A stretch of 64,000 bases of DNA from Flavobacterium panacagri (GTDB lineage Bacteria > Bacteroidota > Bacteroidia > Flavobacteriales > Flavobacteriaceae). Location of the stretch: positions 3,100,001 through 3,164,000 of the forward strand of contig NZ_CP119766.1 of assembly GCF_030378165.1 (NCBI RefSeq). Direction: 5' to 3'. The notes below the pieces were generated by a model. That model was not told where the DNA came from. It did not search any database and was given only the letters and a program-made list of their open reading frames with translations. Within the stretch, counting starts at the first letter, position 1, and every line of letters starts with the position of its first letter. The position numbers and the translations under genes were made by a program. This document shows, piece by piece, positions 1-7,838 of the stretch.

Positions 1-1
1 G

Positions 2-319
2 GTTGGGTATTTAGCGGCTGCTGGATTATATGCTTTAGCTCACAATATTGAAAGACTAGCTGAGGATCATCGTCGTGCGAAAGAAATAGCTAAGGTTTTA
101 AGTACGAAACCTTGGATCGCATCAATAGAACCTGTAGAAACTAATATTTTAATTTTTTCATTAGCTGAAGGTTACAGTGATCAATTATTGATTGAAAAAT
201 TAAAGCAGAAAAATATATTAATAAGCTCACTTGGGTATAATAAACTTAGAATTGTAACGCATTTAGATTATAAAGAAGTAATGCATACTTATGTAATTGA
301 TACACTTTCCAAGTTTTAG
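2..319 (+). CDS. Threonine aldolase, C-terminal part (partial at window edge)
   Basis: The reading frame is open from the first bases to a TAG at 317-319 and encodes about 105 residues. It includes the stretch VGYLAAAGLYALAHNIERL, then IASIEPVETNILIFSL and a closing small domain. This matches the C-terminal domain of low-specificity L-threonine aldolases, PLP enzymes of fold type I that cleave L-threonine or L-allo-threonine to glycine and acetaldehyde. The PLP lysine and most of the catalytic domain lie outside the window, so the call rests on the tail alone. Transcription probably ends at the bidirectional hairpin 365-389 shared with the convergent YbaB gene. Confidence 0.72.
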   Translation, partial: VGYLAAAGLYALAHNIERLAEDHRRAKEIAKVLSTKPWIASIEPVETNILIFSLAEGYSDQLLIEKLKQKNILISSLGYNKLRIVTHLDYKEVMHTYVIDTLSKF

Positions 320-364
320 ACAAAGTGACAAAGTGACAAAGGTTCAAAGTAACAAAACTTACAA

Positions 365-389
365 AAAAAGACGCATATTGCGTCTTTTT
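365..389. terminator. Bidirectional intrinsic terminator
   Basis: An 11-bp perfect stem AAAAAGACGCA / TGCGTCTTTTT with loop TAT lies between two convergent genes. It has A-rich sequence on one side and T-rich on the other, so it can end transcripts from both directions. Confidence 0.8.
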
Positions 390-444
390 TGTTTTTTGAG
401 TAAGAAGAAACCTTTGTCCCTTTGTAACTCTGTATCTTTGCCTC

Positions 445-765
445 TTATTTAAACAAATTATCCATCCCAGGAATAGAAGGCATATCCATTCTTGCAACGG
501 CGTCTAATTCTCTTTCATTAACATTTGTTGCTTTTTCAATTGCTTTGTTTAGAGTAACAATTAAATAATCTTCTAATTGCTCTTTATCTTCTAAAATAGA
601 ATCGTCAATAGAAATTGATTTTATTTTTCTGCTTGCAGTGATAGTAACTTTTAATAATCCGTCAGCGCTTTGTTCATCAATCAAAACTGTATCCAAACGC
701 TTTTTTGTATCTTCAATTTTTTGTTGGGTCTCTTTAAGTTTACCCATCATTCCCATTAAATCCAT
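445..765 (-). CDS. YbaB/EbfC family nucleoid-associated protein
   Basis: This 106-aa protein begins [25 protein letters not shown], a helical N-terminus, followed by the beta-rich part [29 protein letters not shown] and a C-terminal helix. Its length and layout match YbaB/EbfC, a dimeric DNA-binding protein of bacterial nucleoids. In many genomes ybaB sits next to dnaX/recR, but that is not so here. A good promoter (794-823) lies upstream, and the gene converges on the threonine aldolase gene. Confidence 0.88.
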   Translation of the reverse strand: MDLMGMMGKLKETQQKIEDTKKRLDTVLIDEQSADGLLKVTITASRKIKSISIDDSILEDKEQLEDYLIVTLNKAIEKATNVNERELDAVARMDMPSIPGMDNLFK

Positions 766-793
766 TTTTGTTGATTTTTTAAATTGTTTCAGA

Positions 794-823
794 CAAAATT
801 AGTATATTGCTGTGTTAATTCAA
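794..823 (-). promoter_or_regulatory. Bacteroidota-type promoter for the YbaB gene
   Basis: Read on the minus strand there is TTG (821-823), 19 bases, then TAATTTTG (794-801). This fits the Bacteroidota consensus TTG-N17-23-TAnnTTTG. The start codon at 765 lies about 29 bases downstream. Confidence 0.6.
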
Positions 824-834
824 TAGAATATTTT

Positions 835-2970
835 ATGAAAAAATTAATTTTGTTCTGTTGGCTTTATGCTATTTTTGCGACTTCATATTTAAAAATTAAT
901 GCTCAATCAATGCAAAATGATATATCGGCTCCAAAGGCCAAAATAATTCCAAAAACATTAAAAAAACATAAAGAATCCAGGATTGACAATTACTTCTGGC
1001 TGAATGATAGAGAAAATTCAGAAGTAATTGATTACCTAAATCAGGAGAATGCTTACTATGAAAATATGACTTCTCATACAAAATCTTTAAAAGATAATTT
1101 GTTTGAAGAAATGAAAGGAAGAATCAAAGAAGATGATTCTTCGGTTCCTTATTTTTATAATGGATATTTCTATATTACCCGTTTTGAAACAGGGCAGGAT
1201 TATCCCATTTTTGCCAGAAAAAAAGGAAGTCTTGCGGCAACAGAAGAAATTCTTTTTAACTGTAATGAGATGGCAAAAGGACATGCTTATTTCAAATTAG
1301 GAGGTTTAAGTATTAGTCCGGATAATAAATTTGCCAGTTTTGGGGTAGATATTGTCGGAAGAAGAATTTATACCATTCAGATTAAAAATTTAGAAACTGG
1401 TGAAATTTTAGCTGATAAAATAGAAAATGTTACAGGAGCTTCAGTTTGGGCAAATGACAACAATACTATTTTTTATGTGAGACAAGATCAGGTGACGCTG
1501 AGAGCTGATAAAGTTTTTAAACATAAATTAAATACAGCTTCAGAAAAAGATGTTTTGGTTTTTGATGAAGTTGATGATACTTTTAATGTATCAATCAGTA
1601 AAGAAAAGTCAAGAAAATATATCGTTATTGGTTCTGGAAGTACTTTAACAACAGAATACAGAATATTAAATTCAAATAATCCGGACGGAGAATTTGTTGT
1701 TTTTCAACCACGAGTTCGCGGATTAGAATATAGTATTTCGCACTATGAAGATTCGTTTTATATTTTGACGAATAAAGATAAAGCGACCAATTTTAAATTA
1801 ATGAAAACGCCTGAAGATAAAACGGGAAAGAAAAACTGGGTAGATCTTATTCCGCACAGAGAAGATGTTTTATTGGAAGATATTGAAATATTTAAAAATT
1901 ATTTAGTTGTAGAGGAACGTTCTAATGGTTTAAATCATATCCGAATTATGCCTTGGAATGGTGAACCAGATTATTATCTTCCTTTTGGCAGTGAGACGTA
2001 TAACGCATACACTACAACTAATGTTGATTTTGATACCGATATTTTACGTTATAGCTATCAGTCATTGGCAACACCATCTTCTGTAATTGATTTTAATATG
2101 AAAACTAAAACCAAAGAAATCTTGAAAGAACAAGAGGTTTTAGGTGGGAAGTTTGATAAAAAAAATTATATCGAAGAAAGAGTTTGGGTAACAGCCAGAG
2201 ATGGAGTAAAAGTCCCAATTTCGATGGTTTATAGAAAAGGACTAGAGAAAAATGGTAAAAATCCGTTATTGCTTTATGCCTACGGTTCGTACGGAATCAC
2301 GATGGATACTTATTTCTCTTCGACAAGATTATCGCTTCTAGACCGCGGATTTGTTTACGCTATTGCGCATATTCGTGGAGGAGAAGATTTGGGAAGACAA
2401 TGGTATGAAGATGGAAAACTGTTAAAAAAGAAAAATACCTTTACAGATTTCATTGATTGCTCTAAATTTGTAATAGACCAAAAGTACACTTCTTCTGATC
2501 ATTTGTATGCAGAAGGGGGATCGGCAGGAGGTCTTTTAATGGGAGTGATTGTAAATGAAGCTCCTGAATTGTATAACGGAGTCATAGCTCAGGTGCCTTT
2601 TGTAGACGTAATTACCACAATGCTGGATGACAGCATTCCGCTTACAACTGGAGAGTATGATGAATGGGGAAACCCAAACAAAAAAGAATATTATGATTAT
2701 ATGTTGTCGTATTCACCTTACGATAATGTAAAAGCACAGGAATATCCTAATATGTATGTGTCTACAGGATTACACGATTCGCAGGTACAATATTGGGAGC
2801 CAGCTAAATGGGTTGCAAAATTGCGAGATTTAAAAACAAATAATAAACTTTTATTTTTAGATACGAACATGGACGCAGGTCATGGCGGGGCTTCGGGACG
2901 TTTTGAGGCTTTGAAAGACTTAGCAAAAGAATTTAGTTTTTTATTAGATTTAGAAAAAATTAAAAGCTAA
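835..2970 (+). CDS. Secreted S9 family peptidase (prolyl oligopeptidase / oligopeptidase B type)
   Basis: This is a 711-aa serine peptidase with a seven-bladed beta-propeller N-terminal part and an alpha/beta-hydrolase C-terminal domain. The nucleophile elbow GGSAGG places the catalytic Ser at residue 563; Asp648 (GLHDSQV) and His683 (AGHGG) complete the triad. The start was set at ATG 835 because it opens a signal peptide (MKKLILFCWLYAIFATSYL...NAQ). The longer frame begins at a TTG at 784 and would put 17 residues before the signal. The length equals that of protease II/oligopeptidase B, which cuts short peptides, often after basic residues. The signal peptide implies a periplasmic or surface location, unlike the cytosolic enterobacterial enzyme. 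Confidence 0.9.
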   Translation: MKKLILFCWLYAIFATSYLKINAQSMQNDISAPKAKIIPKTLKKHKESRIDNYFWLNDRENSEVIDYLNQENAYYENMTSHTKSLKDNLFEEMKGRIKEDDSSVPYFYNGYFYITRFETGQDYPIFARKKGSLAATEEILFNCNEMAKGHAYFKLGGLSISPDNKFASFGVDIVGRRIYTIQIKNLETGEILADKIENVTGASVWANDNNTIFYVRQDQVTLRADKVFKHKLNTASEKDVLVFDEVDDTFNVSISKEKSRKYIVIGSGSTLTTEYRILNSNNPDGEFVVFQPRVRGLEYSISHYEDSFYILTNKDKATNFKLMKTPEDKTGKKNWVDLIPHREDVLLEDIEIFKNYLVVEERSNGLNHIRIMPWNGEPDYYLPFGSETYNAYTTTNVDFDTDILRYSYQSLATPSSVIDFNMKTKTKEILKEQEVLGGKFDKKNYIEERVWVTARDGVKVPISMVYRKGLEKNGKNPLLLYAYGSYGITMDTYFSSTRLSLLDRGFVYAIAHIRGGEDLGRQWYEDGKLLKKKNTFTDFIDCSKFVIDQKYTSSDHLYAEGGSAGGLLMGVIVNEAPELYNGVIAQVPFVDVITTMLDDSIPLTTGEYDEWGNPNKKEYYDYMLSYSPYDNVKAQEYPNMYVSTGLHDSQVQYWEPAKWVAKLRDLKTNNKLLFLDTNMDAGHGGASGRFEALKDLAKEFSFLLDLEKIKS

Positions 2971-2985
2971 TTAGATTTTTTTTGT

Positions 2986-2993
2986 TAAATTTG
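2986..2993 (+). promoter_or_regulatory. Candidate -7 element for the cysteine-synthase-like gene
   Basis: TAAATTTG matches the Bacteroidota -7 consensus TAnnTTTG exactly and lies 47 bases before the ATG at 3041. No clear TTG is seen at the right upstream distance, so the call is tentative. Confidence 0.35.
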
Positions 2994-3040
2994 CAACCTA
3001 TCAAGGTTAATTAAAAATGCCCTTGATTAACTATTTTTTT

Positions 3041-4081
3041 ATGAAAGAAGAAATAACCGCTTATAATAATGTTTTAGAGTTAATAGGTAACACCCCGCTT
3101 ATTAAACTAAATAAAATTACCGAAGAGTTAGAAGGAAATTTCTACGCAAAGGTAGAAGCTTTCAATCCAGGTCATTCCTCAAAAGATAGAATAGCATTGT
3201 ATATTATTGAAGAGGCCGAAAAAAGAGGAATTCTATCACCAGGAGATACCATTATCGAAACCACATCTGGAAATACAGGATTTAGTTTGGCAATGGTAAG
3301 CATTATTAAAGGTTACAATTGTATTTTAGCAGTAAGTTCAAAATCGTCTAAAGACAAAATTGACATGCTGCGCAGTTTAGGAGCTAAAGTATATGTCTGT
3401 CCCGCTCACGTTTCTGCAGATGATGAAAGATCATACTATAATGTAGCAAAACGTTTACACGAAGAAACAAAAGGTTCAGTTTACATTAATCAATATTTTA
3501 ACCAATTGAATATTGATGCTCACTACAACACTACAGGTCCAGAAATCTGGGAACAGACAAAAGGACAGATCACACACTTAATTGCTTGCAGCGGAACAGG
3601 AGGAACTATATCTGGAACTGCAAAATTCTTAAAAGAAAAAAATCCAAATATTAGAATACTAGGAGTTGATGCTTTTGGTTCTGTATTGAAAAAATACCAC
3701 GAAACAAAAGAATTTGACAGCAAAGAGATTTATCCATATCGTATAGAAGGTTTAGGTAAAAATTTAATCCCATCGGCTACAGATTTTGATATTATTGATA
3801 AATTCATGAAAGTAACCGACGAAGAGAGTGCGCACTCAGCAAGAGAAATCACTCGTAAAGAAGGTTTATTTGTTGGATATACTTCTGGAGCAGTAATGCA
3901 GGCTATAAAGCAATATGCTGAAGAAGGCGAATTTACAAAAGACAGTAATATTATCGCTATTTTCCCAGATCACGGTTCTCGTTACATGAGTAAAGTATTC
4001 AGCGATGACTGGATGAACGAACAAGGTTTCTTTGATAGTGTTAACGAAGAAGAAGCGCAAAAAATTGAATTCGTAAAGTAA
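3041..4081 (+). CDS. PLP-dependent cysteine synthase / cystathionine beta-synthase family enzyme
   Basis: This 346-aa fold-type II PLP enzyme carries [10 protein letters not shown] near the N-terminus, the PLP-binding lysine K48 in HSSKDRIA, the substrate loop [11 protein letters not shown] and the phosphate-binding loop [13 protein letters not shown]. These are the hallmarks of O-acetylserine sulfhydrylase and the catalytic core of cystathionine beta-synthase. There is no C-terminal CBS domain pair. The ATG at 3041 was preferred over 3017 because the eight extra residues (MPLINYFF) are not typical of the family and family members start close to the conserved helix. Transcription ends at the strong hairpin 4104-4136. 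The exact substrate (OAS or homocysteine plus serine) cannot be decided from sequence. Confidence 0.88.
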   Translation: MKEEITAYNNVLELIGNTPLIKLNKITEELEGNFYAKVEAFNPGHSSKDRIALYIIEEAEKRGILSPGDTIIETTSGNTGFSLAMVSIIKGYNCILAVSSKSSKDKIDMLRSLGAKVYVCPAHVSADDERSYYNVAKRLHEETKGSVYINQYFNQLNIDAHYNTTGPEIWEQTKGQITHLIACSGTGGTISGTAKFLKEKNPNIRILGVDAFGSVLKKYHETKEFDSKEIYPYRIEGLGKNLIPSATDFDIIDKFMKVTDEESAHSAREITRKEGLFVGYTSGAVMQAIKQYAEEGEFTKDSNIIAIFPDHGSRYMSKVFSDDWMNEQGFFDSVNEEEAQKIEFVK

Positions 4082-4103
4082 CTAGTTACTTTTTTAAATA
4101 TCA

Positions 4104-4136
4104 AACTCCATTCGTATTTACGAATGGAGTTTTTTT
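4104..4136 (+). terminator. Intrinsic terminator after the cysteine-synthase-like gene
   Basis: An 11-bp perfect stem AACTCCATTCG / CGAATGGAGTT with loop TATTTA is followed by a T run, 22 bases after the stop codon. The rest of the gap (4137-4407) is AT-rich and shows no gene or repeat; it presumably holds the promoter of the next gene. Confidence 0.88.
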
Positions 4137-4407
4137 ATGACCTAAAATTTAAAATAAAATATTAGGTATTTTATTAAAATAGCGTATTTATACGTAAGAA
4201 ATTAGTAAGTTGATTAAATTTTGACTTGTATTTTAGTAATATCGTTAAAAGTGTAAAAATGTATTTTGACGATATAAAATATCCGAAATTGTTTATTTTA
4301 ACGAGTATTTCTGTAGGTTGTCGGAAATATTTCCGCTCCAATTCATAATAATCTAGTTTAGCAGTATTAAAATAACCTTAGTTGTTTAATCCCTAAAATC
4401 TATTATT

Positions 4408-5325
4408 ATGAAAAAATTACTACTCACAGTTTTGTTTGTAAGTTATTTGAATGTTACTGCTCAAACACCGATTCAGGAATTTAACTTTAATGGTACTTTA
4501 AATAATACCGCCAACACCACTTCATTTATGGGAATCGATAATTTCGTTGCCGACAGGGCAGGGGAACTTAGAGGAGCCCAAAGATTAAACAATAAAGCGC
4601 TAGAAGCTGTAATAGACAATTTGCCACAAGGTAAGAGTGCTAGAACAGTTAGTATCTGGGTGAAATTCAATGATATTTCAAACGCAAATTATATTTGGGG
4701 ATACGGAAATGCTTATAATGCACAATACTGCGGTTTATTACAGCAGGGAACTTCTTCGTCTAACTCCGATTTGAGTTTGGCGGCTTGGGGAGCTTCTAAT
4801 GATGTGATTGTTTCTACTCCGTTAGAAAAATATGTTTGGTACAATTATACAATTACTTATGAAGGAGTAACTTCCAAAATCTATCGTGACGGAAAGCTGT
4901 TGAAATATCTTGAAGGAATGACAAGAGCTACAAACGGTACTATTTTTAGATTAGGCGAAATTAATACTACTATTGGGATTAATGCGGATATAGATGATTT
5001 AAAAATCTACAATGTAGCTTTAACTCCAGAACAGGTAAAAGATCTTTATGAAAGCGGAAAACCAGTTGTTGCTGTAGCAGCTGCTCCAACTGTGGAATTG
5101 AAAACGTCTAAAACTGTCGCTGCAAACGGTAAAACGGCGGCTAAACCGGCAAGTGGAAAAATAATAACTACAAGTGATGTTAGTGGTGCTGTAAAAAATA
5201 TTGAAGTCTACTCACAAGGTCAAAAAATAGAAGGAAGTAATGCAATGAATATTAATGATCTGCCAGAGGGAACTTATTTGCTAAAAATTACTAGTTCTCC
5301 AGCCAAAAAGATTACTTCAAAATAA
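4408..5325 (+). CDS. Secreted LamG-fold protein, copy 1
   Basis: This 305-aa protein has a signal peptide (MKKLLLTVLFVSYLNVTAQ), then a concanavalin-A/LamG jellyroll domain at about residues 20-215. Typical motifs are EFNFNGTLNN, RTVSIWVKF, WYNYTITYEG, KIYRDGKLL and DIDDLKIYNVALTPEQV. A low-complexity Ala/Lys/Pro linker follows, then a short tail with IEVYSQGQKI and LPEGTYLLKI. The tail resembles the last strands of a type A T9SS sorting domain (VYN..GQ...LPxGxYxxKI) but lacks the leading YPNP motif, so export by T9SS is possible but unproven. LamG folds usually bind glycans or proteins. It is a close paralog of the gene at 5924. Confidence 0.82.
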   Translation: MKKLLLTVLFVSYLNVTAQTPIQEFNFNGTLNNTANTTSFMGIDNFVADRAGELRGAQRLNNKALEAVIDNLPQGKSARTVSIWVKFNDISNANYIWGYGNAYNAQYCGLLQQGTSSSNSDLSLAAWGASNDVIVSTPLEKYVWYNYTITYEGVTSKIYRDGKLLKYLEGMTRATNGTIFRLGEINTTIGINADIDDLKIYNVALTPEQVKDLYESGKPVVAVAAAPTVELKTSKTVAANGKTAAKPASGKIITTSDVSGAVKNIEVYSQGQKIEGSNAMNINDLPEGTYLLKITSSPAKKITSK

Positions 5326-5403
5326 CAGTTTTTACTTAGTTTTTAATTTTAGTTAGTTTGTATTGTTGCGAAAGCAATGTAATTTTTTGAAATAGTAATC
5401 AAA

Positions 5404-5430
5404 AAAACCTTCTGAAGCTCAGAAGGTTTT
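5404..5430. terminator. Bidirectional terminator of module copy 1
   Basis: A 12-bp perfect stem AAAACCTTCTGA / TCAGAAGGTTTT with loop AGC sits between the convergent LamG gene and small lipoprotein gene. Confidence 0.85.
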
Positions 5431-5437
5431 TTATTGA

Positions 5438-5641
5438 TTATCTTTTTTTCTGCTGGCCTGGAGCATATGCTTTGGCGCTTTGGCTTCCTGAAGCTTTTTT
5501 AGCTTGTCCTGGCGGGATTTTTTTTCCTGTAGTTGCTGGTGTCGCAGTATGGGTGTGCGTGCTGCAACTTATAACACTTAATACTAAAAATAAAAGTACT
5601 AAAACAATAACTGCGATTCTAGTGATTTTTGATGTCTGCAT
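5438..5641 (-). CDS. Small membrane lipoprotein, Gly/Gln/Lys-rich tail
   Basis: This 67-aa protein begins MQTSKITRIAVIVLVLLFLVLSVISC, one hydrophobic helix ending in a lipobox-like VISC with Cys26. A His/Thr stretch (THTHTATPATT) and a basic tail with two PGQ motifs (KIPPGQAKK, YAPGQQKKR) follow. The start was set at ATG 5641: the longer frame up to 5752 adds 37 residues with no family character, and the identical start occurs in the paralog at 6886-6963. Small Bacteroidota proteins with a PPGQAKK...SAK.YAPGQ tail are sometimes labelled quinol oxidase subunit 4; I see nothing that proves that role. The gene is convergent with the LamG gene across the shared terminator. Confidence 0.68.
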   Translation of the reverse strand: MQTSKITRIAVIVLVLLFLVLSVISCSTHTHTATPATTGKKIPPGQAKKASGSQSAKAYAPGQQKKR

Positions 5642-5923
5642 TTGGGGTAATTGATTGTTAATTCTCGTGACGACAAATATAAATTTTAAAGTAGAATTAA
5701 TGAAATAACAGTCCAAAAAGTCTGATTTTTGAAATTTGTGAGAATTATGCATTTATATGTAGGAATTCCTTGGTAATGCTGAATTAAAATTATAGTTTTA
5801 ACAAAATTTGTAAAAATTCAATTAGAGTTTTAATAGGCTGAAGTATTGTAGTTTAAATTCTTTGAAAAAAGAAGATTTTCATTCAAATACATTGAAAAAT
5901 ATACTTTTAATATCTTTTTATAT

Positions 5924-6829
5924 ATGAAAAAATTATTACTCTCTTTAATGTTTGTAAGTTTTTTGAATACAAATGCACAAAATCCAGTGCAGGAATTTAC
6001 TTTTAATGGGAATATGAATAGTGCTGATAACACCATTTCATTTTTAGGAACTCCTGTTTTTGTAAATGATAGGATGGGAACTCCTAAAAGTGCTTTACGA
6101 CTTACGAATAAAGCATATCAAGCAGTAGTTGGAGATCTTCCGCAGGATAATAAACCAAAGACTTTTTCTGTTTGGGTAAAGTTTAATGCGGTCACTGCAG
6201 CTAATTATATTTTGGGTTATGGAACAGCTGTAAATGGACAATATTTTGGACTGATACAACAACCGGCTGTTTCTGGTAATTCCGATTTAAGTTTGGTAGG
6301 CTGGGGTGATACGAACAATGTAGTGGTGTCTGTACCACTTGTAAAAGAGACTTGGTATTTTTATAGTGTTACTTATGATGGAAATGTATCAAAAATATAT
6401 CGTAATGGAGAATTGCTAAAATCTCTAGAAGGTATACAACGTTCAGCAAAAGGGTATATTTTAAATATTGGAAAACTGAATACGGCAACCAGTATTAATG
6501 CGGATATTGATGATCTTAGATTATATACTGTTGCTATGACAGATGAACAGGTGAGAGAAGCTTATAACAGTTCTAAACCAGCTGTTTCGACACCAGAACC
6601 GCAAGCAGCGTCTTCAGTAAAAAAGGCGGTTACGGCTCCAGCAAAAACTTCGGCTCCAGCTCCAGCAGCACCTGTTATAGCTTCTTCAAATGAAGCTAAT
6701 AAAGGCGGTAAAAATATCGAGGTTTTCTCGCAAGGCAAAAAACTAATAGGAACTGATGCTTCTAACATTGCTGATTTGCCAGAAGGAACTTATTTGATTA
6801 AAGTGACGAATGGAGCTCCTCAAAAATAA
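5924..6829 (+). CDS. Secreted LamG-fold protein, copy 2
   Basis: This 301-aa paralog of the gene at 4408 has the same order of parts: signal peptide MKKLLLSLMFVSFLNTNAQ, LamG domain (EFTFNGNMNS, KTFSVWVKF, WYFYSVTYDG, KIYRNGELL, DIDDLRLYTVAMTDEQV), an Ala/Pro-rich linker of about 45 residues, and a tail with IEVFSQGKKLIG and LPEGTYLIKV. The two proteins match over nearly all their length, and the linker is the most divergent part, as expected for a tandem duplication. The function is unknown; a surface or periplasmic binding protein is the simplest reading. Confidence 0.82.
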   Translation: MKKLLLSLMFVSFLNTNAQNPVQEFTFNGNMNSADNTISFLGTPVFVNDRMGTPKSALRLTNKAYQAVVGDLPQDNKPKTFSVWVKFNAVTAANYILGYGTAVNGQYFGLIQQPAVSGNSDLSLVGWGDTNNVVVSVPLVKETWYFYSVTYDGNVSKIYRNGELLKSLEGIQRSAKGYILNIGKLNTATSINADIDDLRLYTVAMTDEQVREAYNSSKPAVSTPEPQAASSVKKAVTAPAKTSAPAPAAPVIASSNEANKGGKNIEVFSQGKKLIGTDASNIADLPEGTYLIKVTNGAPQK

Positions 6830-6850
6830 TTTTTGAATTTTATATAAGCA

Positions 6851-6880
6851 AAAAGCCTTCTGAAATTTCAGAAGGCTTTT
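6851..6880. terminator. Bidirectional terminator of module copy 2
   Basis: A 30-bp perfect palindrome (AAAAGCCTTCTGAAA with its complement) is flanked by T-rich sequence. It occupies the same position, between LamG gene and small gene, as the hairpin 5404-5430 and shares its CCTTCTGA core. Confidence 0.85.
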
Positions 6881-6885
6881 TGTTT

Positions 6886-6963
6886 TTAGCTTAATACGCT
6901 AATTACAATGAATAGAACTACGAGTGCTATTATGGCGTATCTTGTGATTTTTGAGGTTTGCAT
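6886..6963 (-). CDS. 25-aa transmembrane peptide, shortened paralog of the gene at 5438
   Basis: ATG at 6961-6963 opens a 25-codon frame encoding MQTSKITRYAIIALVVLF followed by IVISVLS, then TAA at 6886-6888. The first eight residues are identical to the lipoprotein at 5438-5641 and the hydrophobic helix aligns, but the frame stops where the other protein has its lipobox Cys. What remains is a single-pass membrane peptide with no soluble tail. It lies directly behind the second terminator in the same orientation as its paralog. Either it is a functional mini-membrane protein or a decayed copy; conservation of start and helix favours the former. Confidence 0.5.
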   Translation of the reverse strand: MQTSKITRYAIIALVVLFIVISVLS

Positions 6964-7150
6964 TTTGTGATTGTTTTTTAATTATTCTTTTTCAAAGATA
7001 TGTAATTGATTGGCAGTATCTGAAGCATAAATTTTATTTTCATTTACTTGTAAATCTTTGAATATTCTCTTTTGTGTGATTCATGATGTCAAATCGAAGG
7101 ATTTATACAGTAGCGAGGGATTCTAAATAGCTATTAGATACTTTTTATCA

Positions 7151-7834
7151 TTACAGATTATACTTTGGCTCAATTGTTTTTAATCTTTCTTTTAATCTTT
7201 CATAGTAAGGTATCCACTCATCCAATCTATATTGTTTGTCATAATAGATACTATCCACGAATTTTATTTTTTCTGAAAAATTAATGTCATTACATAATTT
7301 GGAAATAATAAGTCCTTGCCAAAAATATTCAGGGCCATTACTTGCCAAAATATCTGACCATAATTTTCCAGCTTCTTGTAGATTATTCATTTTCTTAAGA
7401 ATATTAGGAATATAAGAGTATTCTTTGTAATAGCTAAATCCAGTATTTTCAAAAAATGAAATAATACTATTACAAAACAAATTACATGCTTCGTTAGTTT
7501 GAATAGGATTCTTTTGAGTATTATATTCAATTTTACCCGGCGATTTAATAGTAGAAAAAAATAAACCTCCTTCTATATATGACGATAAGTCCATGTTAGG
7601 TAGTCCTATCTCTAAAATATTGTTTGATACCTCTGGTAGCCACATGTAAGATCCGAACTCATGGTATCCTTGTGATTTCCAGTTGAATCCACAGATAATA
7701 GCCGCATTATCTATGTGTTTTACAAATAGAGATGAATTTGCTTGATCTCTTTGTTCAAACTGATTGTCGTTAAAGAAAGGCTCTATTAGTGATAATATAA
7801 GTCTAACTTGTTCATTTAGTTTTTTTTCTGACAT
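7151..7834 (-). CDS. Unknown cytosolic protein, putative immunity partner of the upstream toxin-like protein
   Basis: This 227-aa protein has no signal peptide or membrane segment and belongs to no family I recognise. Visible features are an N-terminal helix (NEQVRLILSLIEPFF), an aromatic beta-rich part (ICGFNWKSQGYHEFGSYMWLPEV), and a helical C-terminal half rich in Trp, Tyr, Lys and Glu. It starts four bases after the stop of the 1907-aa toxin-like gene, and it is the last gene of the long minus-strand cluster and the only one without an export signal. A small cytosolic protein directly behind a toxin with a variable C-terminal domain is the classic position of an immunity protein; that role is inferred from context. 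Confidence 0.6.
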   Translation of the reverse strand: MSEKKLNEQVRLILSLIEPFFNDNQFEQRDQANSSLFVKHIDNAAIICGFNWKSQGYHEFGSYMWLPEVSNNILEIGLPNMDLSSYIEGGLFFSTIKSPGKIEYNTQKNPIQTNEACNLFCNSIISFFENTGFSYYKEYSYIPNILKKMNNLQEAGKLWSDILASNGPEYFWQGLIISKLCNDINFSEKIKFVDSIYYDKQYRLDEWIPYYERLKERLKTIEPKYNL

Positions 7835-7838
7835 AAAA

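Noticed and set aside
246..497. 83-codon minus-strand frame over the terminator region
   Set aside because: It spans the bidirectional terminator and the 3' ends of two good genes; the composition is not protein-like.
784..834. Longer start for the S9 peptidase
   Set aside because: It would use TTG and place 17 residues before a clear signal peptide.
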